NCBI GenBank assembly: GCA_963579025.1
Contig: CAUZFZ010000248.1
Coordinates: forward strand, 1-10,616
Direction: 5' to 3'
Length of the DNA stretch: 10,616 nt
Origin: CAUZFZ01 sp963579025
GTDB lineage: Bacteria; Planctomycetota; Planctomycetia; Planctomycetales; Planctomycetaceae
Shown here: piece after piece, positions 6,614 through 10,616 of the stretch
Layout of the letters: each line of letters opens with the position of its first letter
Numbering within the stretch: position 1 is the first letter of the stretch
Program-made: the position numbers and the translations under genes
Notes under the pieces: generated by a model
What the model was told of the DNA's origin: nothing
Seen by the model: the letters and a program-made list of their open reading frames with translations, nothing else
Databases searched by the model: none

Positions 6614-9600
6614 ATGGCGAAGAAGAAGGCAACCAGAAAAAAGAAAGCCGCTGCGAAGAAGTCGGTGGAAACTCTGACTCATGGGGATGCCTCGCGGACC
6701 AATATTCCCACTGCTGAGCTGGAAGCAGTGGTGAGCGATGAGGACAAGAGTCCGATTCGTGTGGCTTATGAGCGGCGGAACCGGGATCTGGATCCGCAAC
6801 TCGTGTGGCGGGGGAAGGACGAGCAGGACTGGTCGGATTTAGTCGTCCATGCGCCACCGCTCTACATTCAGGAGAAGGTGCATCCCAAGGTGCTTGTCGA
6901 TGACCTGCTGAAGCAGACGAAGCAGGCCGAGGAAGCCGGGAAACCGCTGCGGCAGCTCGATCTGTTTGCCGACTTCAACGGGTTGCCGGAGGACGCGCGG
7001 TCGGCCGAGTTCTATCAGCACGACGCGAACTGGACGAACCGCATGATTCTGGGCGACAGCCTGCAGGTCATGGCCTCACTGGCCGAACGCGAAGGCCTGC
7101 GTGGTCAGGTGCAGTGCATCTACATCGACCCGCCCTACGGCATCAAATTCAACTCGAACTTCCAGTGGTCCACGACCAGCCGCGAAGTGAGAGACGGGAA
7201 TGCCGCGCACATCACCCGCGAGCCCGAACAGGTCAAAGCCTTTCGAGATACGTGGCGGGACGGGATTCACTCTTACATGACCTATTTGCGAGACCGTCTG
7301 ACCGTCGCGCGCGATCTACTTTCACCGTCCGGTTCGGTATTCGTACAAATCGGAGACGAGAATCTACACAGAGTACGTGGCGTCCTCGAAGAAATATTTG
7401 GCGAAGATAATTTCTGCGGCCAAATTGTCTTTGCGACGTCTGGCGGCACTGCCACTGAAATTCTTTCAAACCCATTCGACTACATCCTGTGGTTTGCAAA
7501 GTGCCGTCCGAGCGTGAAGTATCGCCAGCCCTACAATGTCAAAGACGCCACCGCGCAGGCGTCGGGGCCTTATTCAAAAGTCCGAACTTCGGACTACGAT
7601 TACCGTGCCTTGACAAAGATCGAGAAGTCCGACGCCGGTGCCTTGCCTGCCGGTTCCCGTCAGTATCGAATCGACAATCTTGTTAGTTCCGGTGTTCGGG
7701 ATGGAACGACCACTGAGTTTGAGTTCCGAGGACACAGCTTCCATCCCGGTAGTGCAAGACACTGGAAAGCCAGTGTGCCCGGGCTTGGTCGACTGACGAG
7801 AGCAGATCGACTCGAATCGACTCGGGGTCTCTACTATCGAAGGTACATTGACGACTTCAGTGTTTCACCACTATCTGCCGTTTGGCCAGATACTGGAATC
7901 GCCGGGTTTGCGTCTGACAAGATTTACATCGTTCAGACTAACGCCAAGGTTGTCGCTCGCTGCATTGCAATGGCCACTGATCCAAGCGATCTCGTTCTTG
8001 ATCCCACATGTGGTTCCGGTACCACCGCATATGTAGCAGAACAGTGGGGCCGTAGGTGGATTACGATCGATACGTCACGAGTAGCTCTCGCTCTTGCTAG
8101 AGCGAGAATCATGGGTGCACGGTATCCGTACTACTTGTTGGCTGACTCTGTTGACGGGCAGCGGAAAGAAGCTTCATTGTCTCGCTCAGAAGCGAGTTCC
8201 GCTCCAGCACATGGAAACATCCGGCATGGATTCGTGTATGACCGAGTGCCGCACATCACTCTCAGATCCATCGCGAACAATGCCGAGATTGACGTGCTCT
8301 GGGAGCGTTTTCAGGAGACACTCAAACCGCTGCGCGAACAGCTCAACGCGGCGATGGGCCGAGTCGAGGGCGCAGACGGCAACGAGCCGTGGCAGGAATG
8401 GGAGATCCCTCGCGAAGCCGGTGAGATTTGGGGAGCAACGGCTGTTGCAGCTCACGGACAGGTCATGAAACTAAGGGATGAGTTCAAACTCAAGATGGAC
8501 TTTCTTGTTTCGCTCGACATGGAGAGCCAGGAAGATCGCATCTACGAACAACTCAAACGCCAGATTGAGCAGCCGCTCACTGCGATTAACGAATTGACAG
8601 GCAATGCGTTCGATCTAGAAACTCTGCCCAACGAGCCACGCGATCCCTGGCCGGAAGAAGCAAAGAAACTCCACGCCGAGTGGTGGAAACAACGCATCGC
8701 CCGCCAGAAAGAGATCGACGCTTCCATCGCGGCCAAAGCGGATTTCGAGTTCCTCTATGACAAACCGTACCAGGACAGCAGCAAGGTTCGCGTCGCCGGT
8801 CCGTTCACATTCGAAACTGTCTCGCCCCACCGCGTGCTGGCCGTCGATGCAGACGACGAACTGATCGACCCGCAGGGAAGTGTGAAGGGTGAAGAGGGAA
8901 GTGTGAAAGAAGGGGATGGCGACTTCGTCACGATGATCCTTGAGAACCTGAAGACGGCTGGAGTTCAGCAGGCTCATAAGGAAGACCGGATCACGTTCAC
9001 GTCCGTCGCCCCGTGGCCCGGCCACTTCGTCTGTGCCGAGGGTCGCTACACCGAAGGCGACGCCGACACCGGCACCGAGAAACGGGCCGGTATCCTAGTC
9101 GGCCCGGAATTCGGAACGGTCAGCCGAGCCGACCTCGCCGCCGCCGCTCGGGAAGCCAGTGAAGCCGGCTTCGACGTGCTGGTCTCGTGCGCCTTCAACT
9201 ACGAAGCCCACGCCTCGGAATTCACAAAGCTCGGCCGACTCCCGATCCTCAAAGCCCGCATGAACGCCGACCTGCACATGGGCGAGGACCTCAAGCAGAC
9301 CAACACCGCCAACCTGTTCGTGGTCTTCGGCGAACCAGACATCGACATCCTGCCGGTTCCCCCCTCGCCCTCAGGGAGAGGGGCCGGGGGTGAGGGTGAG
9401 CAGCTGCAGGTGAAGATCAACGGAGTGGACGTCTTCCATCCGAACACCGGAGAAGTCCGCAGCGACGGAGCCGACGGCATCGCCTGCTGGTTCATCGACA
9501 CGGACTACAACGAAGAAAGCTTCTTCGTCCGCCACGCCTACTTCCTCGGAGCCAACGACCCCTACAAAGCTCTGAAGACGACGCTGAAAGCAGAGATCAA

Positions 9601-9727
9601 CGAAGAAGCCTGGGCCTCCCTCCACAGCGACACCTCCCGCCCGTTCGACAAACCCAAGAACGGCCGGATCGCCGTCAAAGTCATCAACCACCTCGGCGAC
9701 GAGGTGATGAAGGTCTTTCGCGTGTAG
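6614..9727 (+). CDS. mod: Type III DNA methyltransferase Mod subunit (beta class), 1037 aa
   Basis: Mod is the site-recognition and methylating subunit; it transfers a methyl group from S-adenosylmethionine, most likely to adenine N6, and is needed by Res for cleavage. After a lysine-rich tail (1-17), motif IV DPPYGIKF is at 172-179 and the AdoMet motif I DPTCGSGTT at 463-471. Motif IV before motif I marks the beta class typical of type III Mod; the stretch between (about 240-430) should hold the target-recognition domain. The protein is far longer than EcoP15I Mod (644 aa): residues 540-1037 form an extension ending in HLGDEVMKVFRV, common to this large subfamily as I recall it. The ATG at 6614 has no Shine-Dalgarno and follows a hairpin. 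Oddities: an in-frame 7-residue tandem repeat (GSVKGEE/GSVKEGD, 755-768), an in-frame palindromic repeat encoding PSPSGRGAGGEGE (917-929), and about 53% GC over 7261-8280 against about 61% just before and about 71% over 9001-9180. No frameshift or stop interrupts the gene. The exact target site cannot be read from sequence. Confidence 0.95.
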   Translation: MAKKKATRKKKAAAKKSVETLTHGDASRTNIPTAELEAVVSDEDKSPIRVAYERRNRDLDPQLVWRGKDEQDWSDLVVHAPPLYIQEKVHPKVLVDDLLKQTKQAEEAGKPLRQLDLFADFNGLPEDARSAEFYQHDANWTNRMILGDSLQVMASLAEREGLRGQVQCIYIDPPYGIKFNSNFQWSTTSREVRDGNAAHITREPEQVKAFRDTWRDGIHSYMTYLRDRLTVARDLLSPSGSVFVQIGDENLHRVRGVLEEIFGEDNFCGQIVFATSGGTATEILSNPFDYILWFAKCRPSVKYRQPYNVKDATAQASGPYSKVRTSDYDYRALTKIEKSDAGALPAGSRQYRIDNLVSSGVRDGTTTEFEFRGHSFHPGSARHWKASVPGLGRLTRADRLESTRGLYYRRYIDDFSVSPLSAVWPDTGIAGFASDKIYIVQTNAKVVARCIAMATDPSDLVLDPTCGSGTTAYVAEQWGRRWITIDTSRVALALARARIMGARYPYYLLADSVDGQRKEASLSRSEASSAPAHGNIRHGFVYDRVPHITLRSIANNAEIDVLWERFQETLKPLREQLNAAMGRVEGADGNEPWQEWEIPREAGEIWGATAVAAHGQVMKLRDEFKLKMDFLVSLDMESQEDRIYEQLKRQIEQPLTAINELTGNAFDLETLPNEPRDPWPEEAKKLHAEWWKQRIARQKEIDASIAAKADFEFLYDKPYQDSSKVRVAGPFTFETVSPHRVLAVDADDELIDPQGSVKGEEGSVKEGDGDFVTMILENLKTAGVQQAHKEDRITFTSVAPWPGHFVCAEGRYTEGDADTGTEKRAGILVGPEFGTVSRADLAAAAREASEAGFDVLVSCAFNYEAHASEFTKLGRLPILKARMNADLHMGEDLKQTNTANLFVVFGEPDIDILPVPPSPSGRGAGGEGEQLQVKINGVDVFHPNTGEVRSDGADGIACWFIDTDYNEESFFVRHAYFLGANDPYKALKTTLKAEINEEAWASLHSDTSRPFDKPKNGRIAVKVINHLGDEVMKVFRV
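8086..8107. repeat. Perfect 9-bp hairpin inside mod
   Basis: TCTCGCTCT (8086-8094) pairs perfectly with AGAGCGAGA (8099-8107) over a TGCT loop. It encodes part of the Ala/Leu/Arg-rich helix (VALALARARI) after motif I. Leu/Ala/Arg codons easily create such dyads, so it may have no function. Confidence 0.5.
8875..8914 (+). repeat. In-frame GTGAAG-type tandem repeat within mod (21-bp period)
   Basis: GGGAAGTGTGAA occurs at 8875-8886 and again at 8896-8907, a 21-bp period that gives the heptapeptides GSVKGEE and GSVKEGD. The DNA is made of the same GTGAAG/GTGAA units as the repeats at 6166-6203 and 6537-6610. It lies in a linker between VLAVDADDELIDPQ and DFVTMILENLKTAG. Because the period is a multiple of three, copy-number change would lengthen or shorten the protein without shifting frame. 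Confidence 0.75.
9361..9400. repeat. REP-like CCCTC/GAGGG palindromic repeat, in frame within mod
   Basis: Bases 9361-9383 form a 23-base hairpin: CCCCTC pairs with GAGGGG, one G-A mismatch follows (9367/9377), then CCCT pairs with AGGG over a single C. A GC-rich tail of GGCCGGGGGTGAGGGTGAG follows, whose TGAGGGTGAG can pair with CTCGCCCTCA (9364-9373) apart from one position. Sequences of this kind (CCCTCACCCC...GAGAGGGG) are, to my knowledge, dispersed in high copy in many bacteria including planctomycetes. Here it is translated as PSPSGRGAGGEGE in a linker after GEPDIDILPV. Confidence 0.8.
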
Positions 9728-9853
9728 GGGTGCGAATCGCGATGGACAAAGAGAGAATGTTGGCACCACGTTTCGGAGAACCGCAGCAGTAAGTAGCGAC
9801 AATACGGTTTAGAATGATTTACATTCGACGTGCAGGAATTCAGGAATCACAAC

Positions 9854-10616
9854 ATGCCACAACTCGTTCGAGTGAAACTGAACGGCTTTCGATCGATCAA
9901 AGCAACGACATTGGAAATGCGACCGCTCAATGTCCTGATCGGTGCCAACGGAGCCGGTAAGAGCAACCTGATTTCGTTCTTCAAGCTGATGAACGAACTC
10001 ATGGCAGGGAGATTGCAACAACATATTGCCGAGACAGGTCGCGCAACAGGGAATCTCCACTTCGGGCCTAAGGTGACACCGCAGTTGGAAGCGGAACTTG
10101 AGTTCGAAGTCGATAATGGCGCGGACACCTACCAGATTCGACTGTTCCACGCAGCCGGCGATTCGTTGGTGTTTGCCGAAGAGAGCCTTTCCTTCCATCA
10201 ACCCGGGTATCCTCAGCCACGAGTCCTCTCACTGGGAGCAGGTCATCTGGAATCCAGACTTGGAGACAAAGCGGCTGAAGACGAACCAACGGCAAAGACT
10301 CTTCGACACCTGCTGAATCGTTGTCGTGTCTACCATTTTCACGACACCTCCGCGACGGCCAGAGTGCGGAATTATTGTTATGTTGGTGACGATCGCTGGT
10401 TGATGCCGGACGCTGCAAATCTGGCAGCCATTCTTTATCGACTGAAGTTGCACACAGAGACCGTTTATCGCCGAATCGTCGCCACGATTCGTCAGGTGGC
10501 TCCGTACTTCGACGACTTCGATCTGGAACCAACCGGTTCAGGTGGCAAAGACATTATTCTAAACTGGCGACATCGCAAGTCGGACCTGGTTTTCGGTCCG
10601 CATCAGCTTTCTGATG
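9854..10616 (+). CDS. AAA/ABC-type ATPase, N-terminal part (cut by window end)
   Basis: The frame is open from ATG 9854 to the window edge (254 complete codons). AGGA at 9842-9845 lies eight bases before the start. The protein begins MPQLVRVKLNGFRSIKATTLEM, followed by LNVLIGANGAGKSN with Walker A GANGAGKS at 30-37, the layout of SMC/RecF/OLD-like ATPases (AAA_15/AAA_21 type). The visible end, FGPHQLSD (247-254), is where such proteins continue into an LSDG-type signature before Walker B, so the nucleotide-binding half is split by the window edge. It should be a cytosolic ATPase acting on DNA or on a partner nuclease. It starts 126 bp after mod on the same strand, so it may or may not share the operon. 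Relatives are frequent in defence islands and often precede a small DUF4276-type gene; whether that is so here cannot be seen. Confidence 0.88.
   Translation, partial: MPQLVRVKLNGFRSIKATTLEMRPLNVLIGANGAGKSNLISFFKLMNELMAGRLQQHIAETGRATGNLHFGPKVTPQLEAELEFEVDNGADTYQIRLFHAAGDSLVFAEESLSFHQPGYPQPRVLSLGAGHLESRLGDKAAEDEPTAKTLRHLLNRCRVYHFHDTSATARVRNYCYVGDDRWLMPDAANLAAILYRLKLHTETVYRRIVATIRQVAPYFDDFDLEPTGSGGKDIILNWRHRKSDLVFGPHQLSD

Noticed and set aside
6614..9727. Phase-variable mod through simple sequence repeats, as in some pathogens
   Set aside because: No long homopolymer or short tandem tract with a non-triplet unit was seen in mod; the only tandem repeat has a 21-bp unit that keeps the frame.

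Overview
The window looks like part of a defence/accessory island in a moderately GC-rich bacterium, most likely a planctomycete. This lineage call is an inference from several weak signs: several genes have poor or no Shine-Dalgarno sequence, GTGAAG-type and CCCTC/GAGGG palindromic repeats sit between and inside genes, and the restriction proteins match my memory of homologues from that group. No rRNA, tRNA or CRISPR array is visible.

Layout. The left edge (2-118, +) holds the last 38 residues of an unidentified protein. Tail to tail with it lies a 236-residue hypothetical protein on the minus strand (166-876). A 414-bp AT-richer stretch without a convincing gene follows (877-1290). It contains a near-perfect inverted repeat around a central GT (1178-1199), just upstream of a Hin/Tn3-type small serine recombinase (1291-1890, +). 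From about 2147 to the right edge every gene is on the plus strand.

The main content is a type III restriction-modification locus in the order res (helicase plus PD-(D/E)XK nuclease, 2147-5257), dinD-like (5328-6176), a small four-helix-bundle protein (6194-6544), mod (beta-class adenine-type methyltransferase, 6614-9727), then the first 254 codons of an AAA/ABC-type ATPase (9854 to the edge). Gaps of 70, 17, 69 and 126 bp on one strand suggest a single transcription unit, at least for the first four genes. Mod should recognise and methylate the target, and Res should form a complex with Mod to translocate or switch on DNA and cut unmodified sites. The DinD-like and four-helix proteins are accessory genes of unknown role lying inside the cassette. 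The terminal ATPase is a typical neighbour in defence islands and may begin a second system continuing beyond the window.

The most unusual points are: (1) accessory genes embedded between res and mod, with the reverse of the classical mod-res order; (2) two different repeat elements lying in frame inside mod, one of them related to the repeats at the dinD/four-helix and four-helix/mod junctions; (3) a central part of mod, spanning the presumed target-recognition domain, with clearly lower GC than the rest; (4) a serine recombinase with a candidate crossover-type dyad at the edge of the cassette.
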